A stretch of 64,000 bases of DNA from Phaeacidiphilus oryzae TH49 (GTDB lineage Bacteria > Actinomycetota > Actinomycetes > Streptomycetales > Streptomycetaceae), in NCBI RefSeq assembly GCF_000744815.1, contig NZ_JQMQ01000005.1, positions 4,100,055 through 4,164,054 of the forward strand, given 5' to 3'. Below are positions 16,267 through 24,656 of this stretch, in pieces; position 1 is the stretch's first letter; each line of letters begins with the position of its first letter. A program made the position numbers and the translations under genes. The notes under the pieces were generated by a model, which worked only from the letters and a program-made list of their open reading frames with translations, did no database searches and was not told the DNA's origin.

Positions 16267-17871
16267 ATGAGCAGCCTCGCGTCCGCGGCCGGGCGGCGGC
16301 CGTCCGGCGCCGACCGCCTGCGCGCCCGGGCGCTCCGGCCCCTCCTGGCCGCCGCCGCCCACGTCCGCGGCTGGCCGCTGCGGGTACGGCTGGTGGTGGC
16401 CGCGGTGCTGGTGGTGGCCGGTCTGTGCGCGGTGATCGGCACGCTGGTGGCGGTCTCCCTCCACGGCTACCTCTACAGCGAGCTGCAGGACAAGCTGGAC
16501 GCGGCGGTGCGCTTCCACGGGCCGGGGGACGGCTTCCCTGGCGGGAGCGACGCGGCGGACCGGGCCGCGCAGAACCTCCAGTTCCTCAACCCGCCGGGCC
16601 TGCCCTCGCACACCGTCGGGGCCTACATCGACCCGCAGGGGGTGCTGGGGAGCGCTGGCTACCACGTCCCGACGGCCTCGGGGCCGCCCGCCACCCAATA
16701 TCTGACGGGGGATCAGCGAGCCGTCCTGCAGGGCGCGCTGGCGCCCGGCTACCACCAGGTGACGCTGCCCGGGCTGGGGCGGTACCTGGTCGAGGTGCAG
16801 CCCGGGCAGCCGCACACCGGCGGCTCCTCCTCGATACTCGTCGGCATGCCGCTGGACGAGGTGGACGGCACCGTCACCCAGCTCGTCGAGACGACCGTGG
16901 TGGTGTCCGCGGCCGGGCTGCTCGCCGGGGCGCTGCTCTTCGGGTGGATCACGCGGCTGGCGCTGCGCCCGCTGGACCGGGTCGCGGCCACCGCCGCCCA
17001 GGTGTCCCGGCTGCCGCTGCACCGCGGCGAGGTGGTCGAGCTCGACCGGGTGCCGGAGCGGGACACCGATCCGCGCACCGAGGCCGGCCGGGTCGGCGCG
17101 GCCCTCAACCGGCTGCTCGACCACGTCGCCGAGGCCCTGGCGGCACGGCACGCCAGCGAGACGCGGGTACGGCGGTTCGTCGCGGACGCCAGCCATGAGC
17201 TGCGCACGCCGCTGGCGTCCATCCGCGGGTACGCGGAGCTGACCCGGCGCGGGCGGGAGGACGTGCCGCCGGACACGGCGTACGCGCTGCGCCGGGTCGA
17301 GTCCGAGGCGGACCGGATGACCGCGATGGTCGAGGACCTGCTGCTGCTGGCCCGGCTGGACGCGGGGCGTCCGCTGGAGCGGGCCGAGGTCGACCTGGCG
17401 CCGCTGGTCGTCGACGTGGTGCGGGACGCCCATGCGGCGGGGCCGGACCACCGGTGGTCGGTCGACCTGCCGGCGGAGGGCGAGCCGATGCCGGTGGTGA
17501 CGGGCGATCAGCACCGCTTGCAGCAGGTGCTGGTGAACCTGCTCGGGAACGCGCGGAACCACACTCCGCCGGGCACCCGGGTCACGGCGGGGGCGCGGGT
17601 CGCGGCGGACGGCTGGTGCGAGCTGCGGGTCGTGGACGACGGGCCGGGGATCCCGGCCGCGCTGCAGCCGCGGGTGTTCGAGCGGTTCGCGCGGGGGGAC
17701 GCGTCGCGGTCGCGGGCGGCGGGGAGCACGGGGCTGGGGCTGGCGATCGTCTCGGCGGTCGTGGCGTCGCATCGCGGTGCGGTGACGGTGGCCAGCGTCC
17801 CCGGTCGCACCGAGTTCCTGGTCCGCCTGCCGCCTGCGGCGCGGCCCAGCGGGACTACCGCGTCGGGGTGA
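16267..17871 (+). CDS. Sensor histidine kinase
   Basis: A 534-residue membrane kinase. Helix one lies around residues 40-63, followed by an extracytoplasmic sensor of about 150 residues, helix two around 210-230, a HAMP linker, the dimerisation/phospho-acceptor helix with ASHELRTPLASIRGYAEL (His310) and an ATPase domain with the N box (LVNLLGNARNHTP), DDGPGIP and GSTGLGLAIV. It should phosphorylate the response regulator encoded immediately upstream. Its 3' end overlaps the convergent amidase gene by 17 bp. Confidence 0.92.
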   Translation: MSSLASAAGRRPSGADRLRARALRPLLAAAAHVRGWPLRVRLVVAAVLVVAGLCAVIGTLVAVSLHGYLYSELQDKLDAAVRFHGPGDGFPGGSDAADRAAQNLQFLNPPGLPSHTVGAYIDPQGVLGSAGYHVPTASGPPATQYLTGDQRAVLQGALAPGYHQVTLPGLGRYLVEVQPGQPHTGGSSSILVGMPLDEVDGTVTQLVETTVVVSAAGLLAGALLFGWITRLALRPLDRVAATAAQVSRLPLHRGEVVELDRVPERDTDPRTEAGRVGAALNRLLDHVAEALAARHASETRVRRFVADASHELRTPLASIRGYAELTRRGREDVPPDTAYALRRVESEADRMTAMVEDLLLLARLDAGRPLERAEVDLAPLVVDVVRDAHAAGPDHRWSVDLPAEGEPMPVVTGDQHRLQQVLVNLLGNARNHTPPGTRVTAGARVAADGWCELRVVDDGPGIPAALQPRVFERFARGDASRSRAAGSTGLGLAIVSAVVASHRGAVTVASVPGRTEFLVRLPPAARPSGTTASG

Positions 17872-19162
17872 ACGCCAGGCGGTGGTTGAAGTGGAGGGCG
17901 GTGTACGTCTGGGCGCCCGTCACGCGGAGGCAGTCGGTCGGCGCGGAGCAGCTCAACGCGTCGGTGTAGTAGTAGTCGGACGGCAGCGGCGCGCCGCCGG
18001 CCGCCGGGTAGGCCTGGCCCGCGGGGACGGCCCGGGAGGGACCCGCCGGCGCCGCCGGTGCCGGTACGCCCGCCGCGGCGAAGTCGGACGCGGACGGGTA
18101 CGCCGTGCCGCTCAGCGGCGCCGGGCCGCGTACCGCCCCGTCCCCGCGGGACGCCAGCGCCGCCGCCCCGTCGGGGTTGTGGAACCACGCCCGCTGCCCG
18201 TCGAACCAGATCGCCGTCCAGTCCCCCCGCACCGCCGCGACGACGAAGCGCTGGCCGACCACGGCCTTGTCGGTCCAGTCGGCGCCGAGGGTGGTCCCGG
18301 TCGGCTGCTTCAGGCCCGCCCGCGCGAGGGGGTCGGTGATCAGGGGCGCGTAGGCGGAGGGCCCGGTCCGCAGGTACACGAAGGAGGCGGGCCGGGCCGG
18401 GCAGACGTCGTCGCAGCCGGTCACCCGGGGCTGGTAGTCCGCGCCGTACGGGGGGTCGACGGTGACGGTCTCGCCCACCCTCGGCGTCCGCCGCGCGCCC
18501 TTCAGCCGGGTGCCGAGCAGCGCGAGGTAGTGCCGCCAGTTCCAGTACGGCCCGGGGTCCCAGTGCATCCCCGCGGTGTGGGCGGCGTCCGGCGCGGGGA
18601 CCTCGTCGTGGCCGATGACGTGGTCGCGGTCGAGCGGGATGCCGTAGCGGGCCGCCAGCCAGCGCACCAGCTCGGCCGAGGCGCGGTACTCGGCCTCGGT
18701 GAAGTCGGCCCGCATCGCGTAGCCCTCGTGCTCGATGCCGATGGAGTGGGCGTTGACGTACTTGTTCCCGGCGTGCCAGGCGATGTCCCGGTCCGGGACG
18801 AGCTGGGTGACGCTGCCGTCCCGGCCGATCAGATAGTGCGCGCTGGCCTGGTCGGCGGGGTGCTGGAAGGCGTGGATCGCGGCGGCGGCGCTGGTCTCGG
18901 TGTCGTGGATGACGATGGTGTCGATCCGGTCGCCGTCCTCCGGCCGGTTCGCGAGGTCGTAGTCGCCGTACTGGGAGGCCGACTTGGCGCCGGGCACCAG
19001 CGCGTACGCGGCCGGCGCGTACCGGCAGTGGAGGCTCGCCGGGCACTCGGGTGCCGGCGGGGCACCCGCCTGCGCCGTGGTCCCGGCCGTGCCGGCGACC
19101 GTACCGACCAGGGCGATGGCGGTGGCCAGCACGGCCGCCGCCAGGGTCCTGCCTGCGCGCAT
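17855..19162 (-). CDS. Secreted N-acetylmuramoyl-L-alanine amidase
   Basis: A 435-residue exported protein with a Sec signal peptide (MRAGRTLAAAVLATAIALVG then an Ala-rich core, cleavage near AQA). The amidase_2/PGRP zinc domain (about 75-220) shows IVIHDTE with the first ligand His, IGIEHEGY, and the distal GHDEVPAP...GMHWDPG with the remaining ligand positions; Glu of HEGY and Tyr are near the active site. It cuts the amide between muramic acid and the stem peptide. The C-terminal 200 residues include an SH3-like segment (VGQRFVVAAVRGDWTAIWFDG), probably for wall binding, and four Cys that could form disulfides. Confidence 0.9.
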   Translation of the reverse strand: MRAGRTLAAAVLATAIALVGTVAGTAGTTAQAGAPPAPECPASLHCRYAPAAYALVPGAKSASQYGDYDLANRPEDGDRIDTIVIHDTETSAAAAIHAFQHPADQASAHYLIGRDGSVTQLVPDRDIAWHAGNKYVNAHSIGIEHEGYAMRADFTEAEYRASAELVRWLAARYGIPLDRDHVIGHDEVPAPDAAHTAGMHWDPGPYWNWRHYLALLGTRLKGARRTPRVGETVTVDPPYGADYQPRVTGCDDVCPARPASFVYLRTGPSAYAPLITDPLARAGLKQPTGTTLGADWTDKAVVGQRFVVAAVRGDWTAIWFDGQRAWFHNPDGAAALASRGDGAVRGPAPLSGTAYPSASDFAAAGVPAPAAPAGPSRAVPAGQAYPAAGGAPLPSDYYYTDALSCSAPTDCLRVTGAQTYTALHFNHRLAFTPTR

Positions 19163-19288
19163 GGGTTACCTGCCTCATCCCCCGACCACCGGCGGGCCGA
19201 TCGTGAACGGACGGTAGCAGTCCTGGACATGGCGAATCGTCAGATGATGTCTGCGGGCGTGTCCGAAGTGTGACCTCCCGGCCCGGGA

Positions 19289-19318
19289 TTGACAGCGCGC
19301 GCACAGCTACGGCATACG
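19289..19318 (+). promoter_or_regulatory. Promoter candidate for the GT39 gene
   Basis: TTGACA at 19289-19294, an 18-bp spacer and CATACG at 19313-19318, 33 bp before the ATG at 19351. The -35 matches consensus; the -10 is weaker. Confidence 0.4.
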
Positions 19319-19350
19319 GCCGGAACAGTGCCCCTGGCCACGCTGGGGCC

Positions 19351-21666
19351 ATGACCACCACCGCCTCCGGCGCGTTCGACGCGTCCGGGAGAAGCCCCGC
19401 GGCGCCGCCGTCCCGGTCCACCCCGCCGTCCCCGTCCACCCCGTCGTCGCCGTCGGCGCCCGCCCGTACCGGCGCGGCGGCGGTGCGCCGGGAGCGCTGG
19501 GAGCGCTGGGCGTTCCTCGGACTGCTGGCGCTGACCGCCGTGCTGTACCTGGTCGGGCTGGGTGCCTCGGGCTGGGCCAACCAGTTCTACTCGGCGGCGG
19601 TGCAGGCGGCGAGCAAGAGCTGGGAGGCGTTCTTCTACGGCTCCTCGGACGCGGCGAACTTCATCACCGTGGACAAGCCGCCCGCCTCGCTGTGGGTGAT
19701 GGACCTCTCGGCCCGGATCTTCGGCGTCCACCCCTGGTCGATCCTGGTGCCGCAGGCGCTGGAGGGCGTGGCCGCGGTCGCCCTGCTGTACGCGGCGGTG
19801 CGGCGGCGGTTCTCGGCCGGGGCGGCGCTGATCGCGGGCGGGGTGCTGGCGCTCACCCCGGTGGCGGTGCTGATGTTCCGCTTCGACAACCCGGACGCGC
19901 TGCTGGCGCTGCTGCTGGTCGCGGCCGGCTACGCGGTGCTGCGGGCGCAGGAGGAGGGCCGGACCCGCTGGCTGCTGCTCTGCGGAGCCTGCCTGGGCTT
20001 CGCCTTCCTCACCAAGACCCTGCAGATGTTCCTGGTGCTGCCGGCCTGCACGGCGACCTACGCGGCCTTCGCGCCGACCGGCGTCTGGCGGCGGATCCGC
20101 CAGCTGCTGGCCGCCGCGCTGACCATGGTGGTCTGCGGCGGCTGGTGGGTCGCGGTGGTGGAGCTGATGCCGGCCAGGTACCGGCCGTACATCGGCGGCT
20201 CGCAGCACAACAGCTTCCTTGAGCTGACCTTCGGCTACAACGGCTTCGGCCGGCTCAGCGGCGACGAGACCGGGAGCGTCGGCGGCGGCGCGGCCACCGC
20301 CGGGACCACCGGCTCCTGGGGGGCGACCGGGATCGGCCGGCTCTTCGGCAGCGAGTTCGCCGGCCAGATCGCCTGGCTGCTGCCGGCCGCCTTCCTGCTG
20401 CTGCTCGCCGGGGTCGTGGTCACCTGGCGGGCGAGGCGGACGGACGGGCGCCGGGCGGCGCTGGTGATGTGGGGACTCTGCCTGGTCGTCACGTTTCTGA
20501 CGTTCAGTTATATGAAGGGGATCTTCCATCCCTACTACACCGTGGCGCTCGCGCCGTACGTCGGCGCGGTGGTCGGGATGGGCTGCGAGCTGCTGTGGCA
20601 GCGGCGTGCGGAGGAGGCCGAGTGGCGGCGCTGGGCGGCGGGCGGGACGCTGGCCGCGGTGGTGCTGCTGACCGCCTTCTGGGCGTATCACCTGCTGGAC
20701 CTGACGCCGAGTTGGCAGCCGTGGATCAAGTACTTGGTGGTCCTCGCCGGGCTGGCCGGGGCGGGCGGACTGCTCTTCGGCTTCGGGGCCCGCCTCGCCG
20801 CCCGGCGCGGACTGGCGGTCTTCGCGGCGGCCGGGCTCCTCGGCGGACTGGCCGGGCCGGCCGCGTACGCGGTCTCGACGGCGAGCCAGAAGCACACCGG
20901 CTCGCTGCCGAGCGCGGGGCCCGCGGGCGCCGGGATGTTCGGCGGCGGCGGGATGGGCGGCCGGGGCGGCGGCCCGGGTACGGCCGGCAAGGGCGGCACC
21001 GGCGGCGGGAGAACCGGCACCGGCTTCCCGGGCGGAGGCTTCCCCGGCGGCGGGACGCCGGGCCGCACGGGCACCGGCACCGGCACGGGTACGGGCACAG
21101 GCACAGGCACAGGCACGGGCCGCACCGGCAGCGGCCAGAACGCGAACGGCCAGAACGCGAACGGCCAGAACGCGAACGGCCAGAACGGCACCGCCCAGGC
21201 GGGCCAGGGCTTCACGCCAGGCGGCGGCTTCCCCGGCGGCGGCAGGCGGGGACAGGGCGGCGGGACGGCCCCGGGCGGCGGCGGGATGTCGCTGCTCGAC
21301 GGGAGCGATCCCGGCGCCGCCCTGACCGAGCTGCTGAAGAAGGACGCCTCCTCCTACACCTGGGTCGCGGCGGCGATCGGCTCGCAGAACTCCGCCGGCT
21401 ACCAACTGGCCACCGGCGACCCGGTGATGACCGTCGGCGGCTTCAACGGCACGGACCCGGCGCCGACCCTGGCCGAGTTCGAGGAGTACGTCCGGGCCGG
21501 AAAGGTGCACTACTTCGTCGGCGGCGGGGTCGCGATGGGCGGCATGGGCGGCGGCGCCTCCAGCGGCAGCGGCGACGCCGAGCAGATCCTGTCCTGGGTG
21601 AAGAAGCACTTCACCGCCAGGACCGTGGACGGCGTCACCGTCTACGACCTGACCGCGACGAAGTGA
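19351..21666 (+). CDS. GT39/ArnT-like membrane glycosyltransferase with Gly-rich insert
   Basis: A 771-residue polytopic protein of the dolichyl-phosphate-mannose-using family. After a Pro/Ser-rich N-terminus come about 11-12 helices; the first loop holds ITVDKPPASLWVMD, the usual place of the catalytic acidic residue. A low-complexity segment follows (about residues 525-645) with Gly-rich blocks, a run of Gly-Thr dipeptides and three QNANG repeats, then a conserved soluble C-terminal domain (ASSYTWVAAAIGSQNSAGYQ). It should transfer a sugar from a lipid carrier outside the membrane; the acceptor is unknown. The ATG at 19351 is preferred over 19270 because the latter overlaps the promoter. 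Confidence 0.88.
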   Translation: MTTTASGAFDASGRSPAAPPSRSTPPSPSTPSSPSAPARTGAAAVRRERWERWAFLGLLALTAVLYLVGLGASGWANQFYSAAVQAASKSWEAFFYGSSDAANFITVDKPPASLWVMDLSARIFGVHPWSILVPQALEGVAAVALLYAAVRRRFSAGAALIAGGVLALTPVAVLMFRFDNPDALLALLLVAAGYAVLRAQEEGRTRWLLLCGACLGFAFLTKTLQMFLVLPACTATYAAFAPTGVWRRIRQLLAAALTMVVCGGWWVAVVELMPARYRPYIGGSQHNSFLELTFGYNGFGRLSGDETGSVGGGAATAGTTGSWGATGIGRLFGSEFAGQIAWLLPAAFLLLLAGVVVTWRARRTDGRRAALVMWGLCLVVTFLTFSYMKGIFHPYYTVALAPYVGAVVGMGCELLWQRRAEEAEWRRWAAGGTLAAVVLLTAFWAYHLLDLTPSWQPWIKYLVVLAGLAGAGGLLFGFGARLAARRGLAVFAAAGLLGGLAGPAAYAVSTASQKHTGSLPSAGPAGAGMFGGGGMGGRGGGPGTAGKGGTGGGRTGTGFPGGGFPGGGTPGRTGTGTGTGTGTGTGTGTGRTGSGQNANGQNANGQNANGQNGTAQAGQGFTPGGGFPGGGRRGQGGGTAPGGGGMSLLDGSDPGAALTELLKKDASSYTWVAAAIGSQNSAGYQLATGDPVMTVGGFNGTDPAPTLAEFEEYVRAGKVHYFVGGGVAMGGMGGGASSGSGDAEQILSWVKKHFTARTVDGVTVYDLTATK
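21065..21189 (+). repeat. In-gene hexamer and 15-mer tandem repeats
   Basis: Two neighbouring coding repeats: about eight hexamers of the type GGCACN encoding Gly-Thr (21065-21120) and the 15-mer GGCCAGAACGCGAAC three times (21133-21177) plus a partial fourth. Both keep frame (multiples of three), so copy number may vary without breaking the protein. Confidence 0.8.
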
Positions 21667-21694
21667 CGAGGCAGCGAGCGGCGGCCGGTCCTCG

Positions 21695-22024
21695 TCAGGC
21701 GACGTCGGTGATGGTCACCGTGACGCTGACGGGGGCCGCCTCGGCGGCGAGGAGCTCCCGTACCGCCTCCTCGACGGAGGCGCGCACGGCCCGCGCCACA
21801 TCCGCCGCACGGTGGCCGCGGCGGGCGGCGAGCTGGATCTCCAGACGCCACTGCCCGGGGGCCTCGCCACGGCGGACCCGTACCCCGGAGGTGCCGGCGC
21901 GCGCGCCCGATCCCGGCCCGCCGCGCAGGAGTTCGGCGAGGCCGGGGCGGAGGAAGGCGACGCCGGGCACCCGGCGGGCGGCCTCCGCCGCGCCGGTCGT
22001 GAGCCTGGACTGGAGCTCGTCCAT
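21695..22024 (-). CDS. Short Asp23/Gls24-family protein
   Basis: A 109-residue protein with the Gls24-like alternation of strand and helix: GAAEAARRVPGVAFL near the start, WRLEIQLAARRGHRAADVARAVRASVEEAV in the middle and a terminal strand VSVTVTITDVA. It is the third gene of the sigma factor operon; its ATG overlaps the stop of the preceding gene by one base (TGATG). The family is tied to cell-envelope stress and membrane anchoring in Gram-positive bacteria. Confidence 0.7.
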   Translation of the reverse strand: MDELQSRLTTGAAEAARRVPGVAFLRPGLAELLRGGPGSGARAGTSGVRVRRGEAPGQWRLEIQLAARRGHRAADVARAVRASVEEAVRELLAAEAAPVSVTVTITDVA

Positions 22025-22677
22025 CAGCGGGACCTCCCACCGGTGCTGTCCTCGCCGCCCGGGCCGGGCGGGCCGAGGATGTCGACGACGGCCACGTCCA
22101 CGGCGGCGACCTCCATCCCCACGGCGTCCGCGGCGGCCGCGAGCACCTGTTCGCGGACGGCGGCGGCGAGTTCCGGCACCGTCCAGGTCAGGTCGGCGGC
22201 GACCTCGATCCGCGCCCGCAGCGGCCCGCGGGCCCCGCCGGCCGGGGCCGGCGCCGGATCGAGCGGGGAGATCCGGCAGCTTCCGGCGCGCACGCCGGGC
22301 AGCGCGTCCACGGCCGAGCGGAGCACCTTGGCCGCGGCCGCCTCGACGATCCAGGCGTCCTCGTCCGGTGCGCCGAGCGGCAGGGTGCGGCCGGGGCGCA
22401 GCTCAAGCCGGACGATGTCCATCACCCGGGCGGTGACCGCGTCCGCCGCGGCCAGGGTGGCGTCGTCCCGCTCCTGCCGGGCGTCCTCGGAGCGGACCTC
22501 CCGGGCGAAGTCCTCCAGTACGGCGAGCCGGTCCAGGGCGGCCGCGCAGTGCGGGCAGTCGGCCGGGTGCGGGTCGCCGCCGCCGGGGGCCGGGCCCTCG
22601 TCCCAGGCCTCCCAGACCGAGCGCAGGGTGCGGCCGCAGGGCAGTCGCTCCTCGGGGGGCTCGGGGGTGCCGCTCAT
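22024..22677 (-). CDS. Gls24-family protein with anti-sigma-like HxxxCxxC zinc motif
   Basis: A 217-residue two-part protein. The N-terminal 80 residues contain HPADCPHC, exactly the H-X3-C-X2-C zinc motif of ZAS anti-sigma factors, followed by a helical stretch. The C-terminal part (about 85-205) is a Gls24/Asp23-like domain (TARVMDIVRLELRPG ... AAAKVLRSAVDALPGV ... ARIEVAADLTWTVPELAAAVREQV). Its ATG overlaps the stop of the ECF sigma gene (ATGA), the usual place for a cognate anti-sigma factor. I infer it binds that sigma factor; no membrane helix is visible, so tethering would need a partner. Confidence 0.75.
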   Translation of the reverse strand: MSGTPEPPEERLPCGRTLRSVWEAWDEGPAPGGGDPHPADCPHCAAALDRLAVLEDFAREVRSEDARQERDDATLAAADAVTARVMDIVRLELRPGRTLPLGAPDEDAWIVEAAAAKVLRSAVDALPGVRAGSCRISPLDPAPAPAGGARGPLRARIEVAADLTWTVPELAAAVREQVLAAAADAVGMEVAAVDVAVVDILGPPGPGGEDSTGGRSR

Positions 22678-23294
22678 CGCCATGCGCCCATCGCCTCCGT
22701 CAGATAGCGCCGTACTCGGTAGATCCGGCCGCGGACGGTCGTCTGGCTCGCCCCGACCGCCTCCGCGATGTCCTCGTAGGAGAGGCCGTGCAGCTCCCGC
22801 AGGATCCAGCAGGCGCGCTGCTCGGGCGGCAGCTCGGCCAGCACCCGGGTCAGCGCCTGGACGGCGGCGCTGGACTCGGCCGCGCGGGCCGGCGAGGACT
22901 GCGACTCGGGGGCCGCGGGCTCGGGCACCGCGTCCCAGTCGGCGGTCGGCCGGCGGGAGCGGATCTGGTTCAGGCAGCGGTTGGTGACGATCCGGTACAT
23001 CCAGGTGAGGAAGGCGGAGTCGCGGCGGAACTCCGGAAGCCTCCGCCATGCGCTCACGAAGGCCTCCTGGACGGCGTCCTCGGCGTCCGCCCGGTTCCCC
23101 AGGATACGGACGGCCAGGTGGAGGAGGACCGGGCCGTGCCTGCGCACCAGGACCTCGAAGGCCGCCGGATCCCCCTCCGCGGCCCGCGCCACCTGCAGCG
23201 CGTCGTCCTGCGCCCCGTCGTTCTCGGGCACCTGCCCGCTCCTCTCGGCGAACCACTGACCCACCTTGGACACGGCGGCCCCGGCATTCGTCAC
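22674..23294 (-). CDS. ECF-type RNA polymerase sigma factor
   Basis: A sigma-70 family protein of about 206 residues with only regions 2 and 4. Region 2 runs from FEVLVRRHGPVLLHLAVRIL to the -10-recognition segment TWMYRIVTNRCLNQIRSRR; region 4 includes LPPEQRACWILRELHGLSYEDIAEAVGASQTTVRGRI. The start is uncertain: GTG at 23294 or 23273; the frame remains open further upstream. First gene of a three-gene operon with two Gls24-type proteins and divergent from a four- to five-gene Gls24/DUF2273/AmaP set, which it may control. Confidence 0.9.
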   Translation of the reverse strand: MTNAGAAVSKVGQWFAERSGQVPENDGAQDDALQVARAAEGDPAAFEVLVRRHGPVLLHLAVRILGNRADAEDAVQEAFVSAWRRLPEFRRDSAFLTWMYRIVTNRCLNQIRSRRPTADWDAVPEPAAPESQSSPARAAESSAAVQALTRVLAELPPEQRACWILRELHGLSYEDIAEAVGASQTTVRGRIYRVRRYLTEAMGAWR

Positions 23295-23413
23295 GCGGTT
23301 CCGGCGATGGATCCGGACGAGAAAAGTCCGCGGATCGGCGTGACGGATCCCGAACCGCCGTGTCCAACGGAGGTAAGCCCGCACGCAGGGCAGACCCACG
23401 AGGGGAGACCACC

Positions 23414-23938
23414 ATGACGTCGACATCCTCCACCGCCGCCGGCCGCGACGGGCTGATCCCGGGCGGCGTGGCGGACCGGTCAGCGACCGCAGGCGCCGCC
23501 GCGGGCACCACCGCGGTGGGCAGCGGCGCGACCGGGCCGGACGAGCCGGCCGCGACCCGCGGCACCACCACGATCGCGGACGGGGTGGTGGAGAAGATCG
23601 CCGGGATGGCCGCCCGCGAGGTGCCCGGGGTGCACGACCTCGGGGCCGGTTTCGCCCGCACCATCGGCGCCGTACGGGACCGGGTGCCCGGCGGCCGTAC
23701 CGGCCTCGGCCGCGGGGTGAAGGTCGAGGTCGGCCAGCGGCAGACCGCGGTCGACCTGGACATCGTGGTCGAGTACGGCGTGCCGATCCAGGAGGTGGCC
23801 GCCGAGATCCGGGAGAACGTCGTCTCCGCCCTGGAGCGGATGACCGGCCTGGAGGTGGTCGAGGTCAACATCGCCGTGGACGACGTCCACCTGCCGGGTG
23901 AGCCGGAGGAGGCGGACGGCGAGGCGCGGGTCAGGTAG
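23414..23938 (+). CDS. Asp23/Gls24 family envelope stress response protein
   Basis: A 174-residue protein with a disordered Ala/Gly/Thr N-terminus (to about 50) and a full Gls24 domain: TIADGVVEKIAGMAAREVPGV, VKVEVGQRQTAVDLDIVVEYG, IRENVVSALERMTGLEVVEV and VNIAVDDVHL. Homologues coat the inside of the cell membrane and respond to envelope stress. The ATG at 23414 has GAGGGGA 6-7 nt upstream. It heads a plus-strand operon continuing to the AmaP-like gene. Confidence 0.92.
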   Translation: MTSTSSTAAGRDGLIPGGVADRSATAGAAAGTTAVGSGATGPDEPAATRGTTTIADGVVEKIAGMAAREVPGVHDLGAGFARTIGAVRDRVPGGRTGLGRGVKVEVGQRQTAVDLDIVVEYGVPIQEVAAEIRENVVSALERMTGLEVVEVNIAVDDVHLPGEPEEADGEARVR

Positions 23939-23982
23939 CGGCGGATACCCGGATACGGAGTGCTGAGCGGTAGGAGGAGACG

Positions 23983-24165
23983 ATGAACGCTCCCGTGGTC
24001 GGCCTCGCGGCCGGCATGGCCCTGGGCTTCGCCGGATACTTCGGCGGACTGCTGGCCTTCCTGCTGGTGGCGGTGCTGGGCGCGGCCGGATTCGTGGCCG
24101 GCCGCCTCTCGGAGGGCGGGGTGGACCTGCGGCATCTGCTGCGCCCGGAGAGCTGGCGGCGATGA
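23983..24165 (+). CDS. DUF2273-type small membrane protein
   Basis: A 60-residue protein with one or two hydrophobic segments (AAGMALGFAGYFGGLLAFLLVAVLG and a short Gly/Ala-rich continuation) and a basic C-terminus. AGGAGGAG lies just upstream of the ATG. DUF2273 proteins accompany Asp23 and AmaP in firmicutes such as Staphylococcus, which supports an anchoring or scaffolding role. Its stop overlaps an ATG (ATGA at 24162) that is out of frame with the next conserved coding region. Confidence 0.85.
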   Translation: MNAPVVGLAAGMALGFAGYFGGLLAFLLVAVLGAAGFVAGRLSEGGVDLRHLLRPESWRR

Positions 24166-24205
24166 CGGCCGCGGCCTCCCCGCCCCCGCCGACGCCGGCG
24201 CCGCC

Positions 24206-24556
24206 GTGGTGGCCGCCGCCGGGCCCGCGGCCGTGCCCGTCGCCGAGCGCGGGGCCACCGCCATCGCCGACCGGGTGCTGAAGCGGATCGCCGCGCAGGC
24301 CGCCCGGGAGCCCCTGCCCCCGGGCCGGGCCACTGCGGCCACCGCCTGGGCCGGGACGCGCCGGGGCCGGGTGCGGATCGCCCTCAACGTGCGGCTGCCG
24401 TACCCGATCGACATCGAGGCGATGTGCGCGGCCCTCCACGACCACGTCCGGGAGCGGACCGCCGAGCTCACCGGCCTGCCGGTGGCCAAGGTGACGGTCC
24501 GGGTGGACCGGCTGTCCGCCGGGCGGGCGCCCTTCCCGTTCGAGGAGGGATCATGA
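24206..24556 (+). CDS. Third Gls24-family protein, start possibly frameshifted
   Basis: A conserved Gls24-type body, GATAIADRVLKRIAAQAARE, then RVRIALNVRLPYPIDIEAMCAALHDHVRERTAELTGLPVAKVTV. The listed GTG at 24206 has no ribosome-binding site. The natural coupled start (ATG 24162 overlapping the previous stop) reads MTAAASPPPPTPAPP and then leaves the frame, displaced one base from the body. Either the protein really starts at 24206 or a base is missing in the GC-rich stretch 24175-24205. 116 residues as listed. Confidence 0.7.
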   Translation: MVAAAGPAAVPVAERGATAIADRVLKRIAAQAAREPLPPGRATAATAWAGTRRGRVRIALNVRLPYPIDIEAMCAALHDHVRERTAELTGLPVAKVTVRVDRLSAGRAPFPFEEGS

Positions 24557-24656
24557 CGGAACATCGGCCACCGGACGTGGACGCGGACGTGGACGCGGGC
24601 ATGGACGTGCGGCCGGGCGGCTCCGCCCGGACCGCCGACCGCGCCGACTGTGGTCG

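Noticed and set aside
13687..17772. 1361-codon open frame on the minus strand
   Set aside because: Only its last 224 codons look like a protein (maleylpyruvate isomerase-like). The rest is antisense to the epimerase and two-component genes, a common artefact of high third-position GC.
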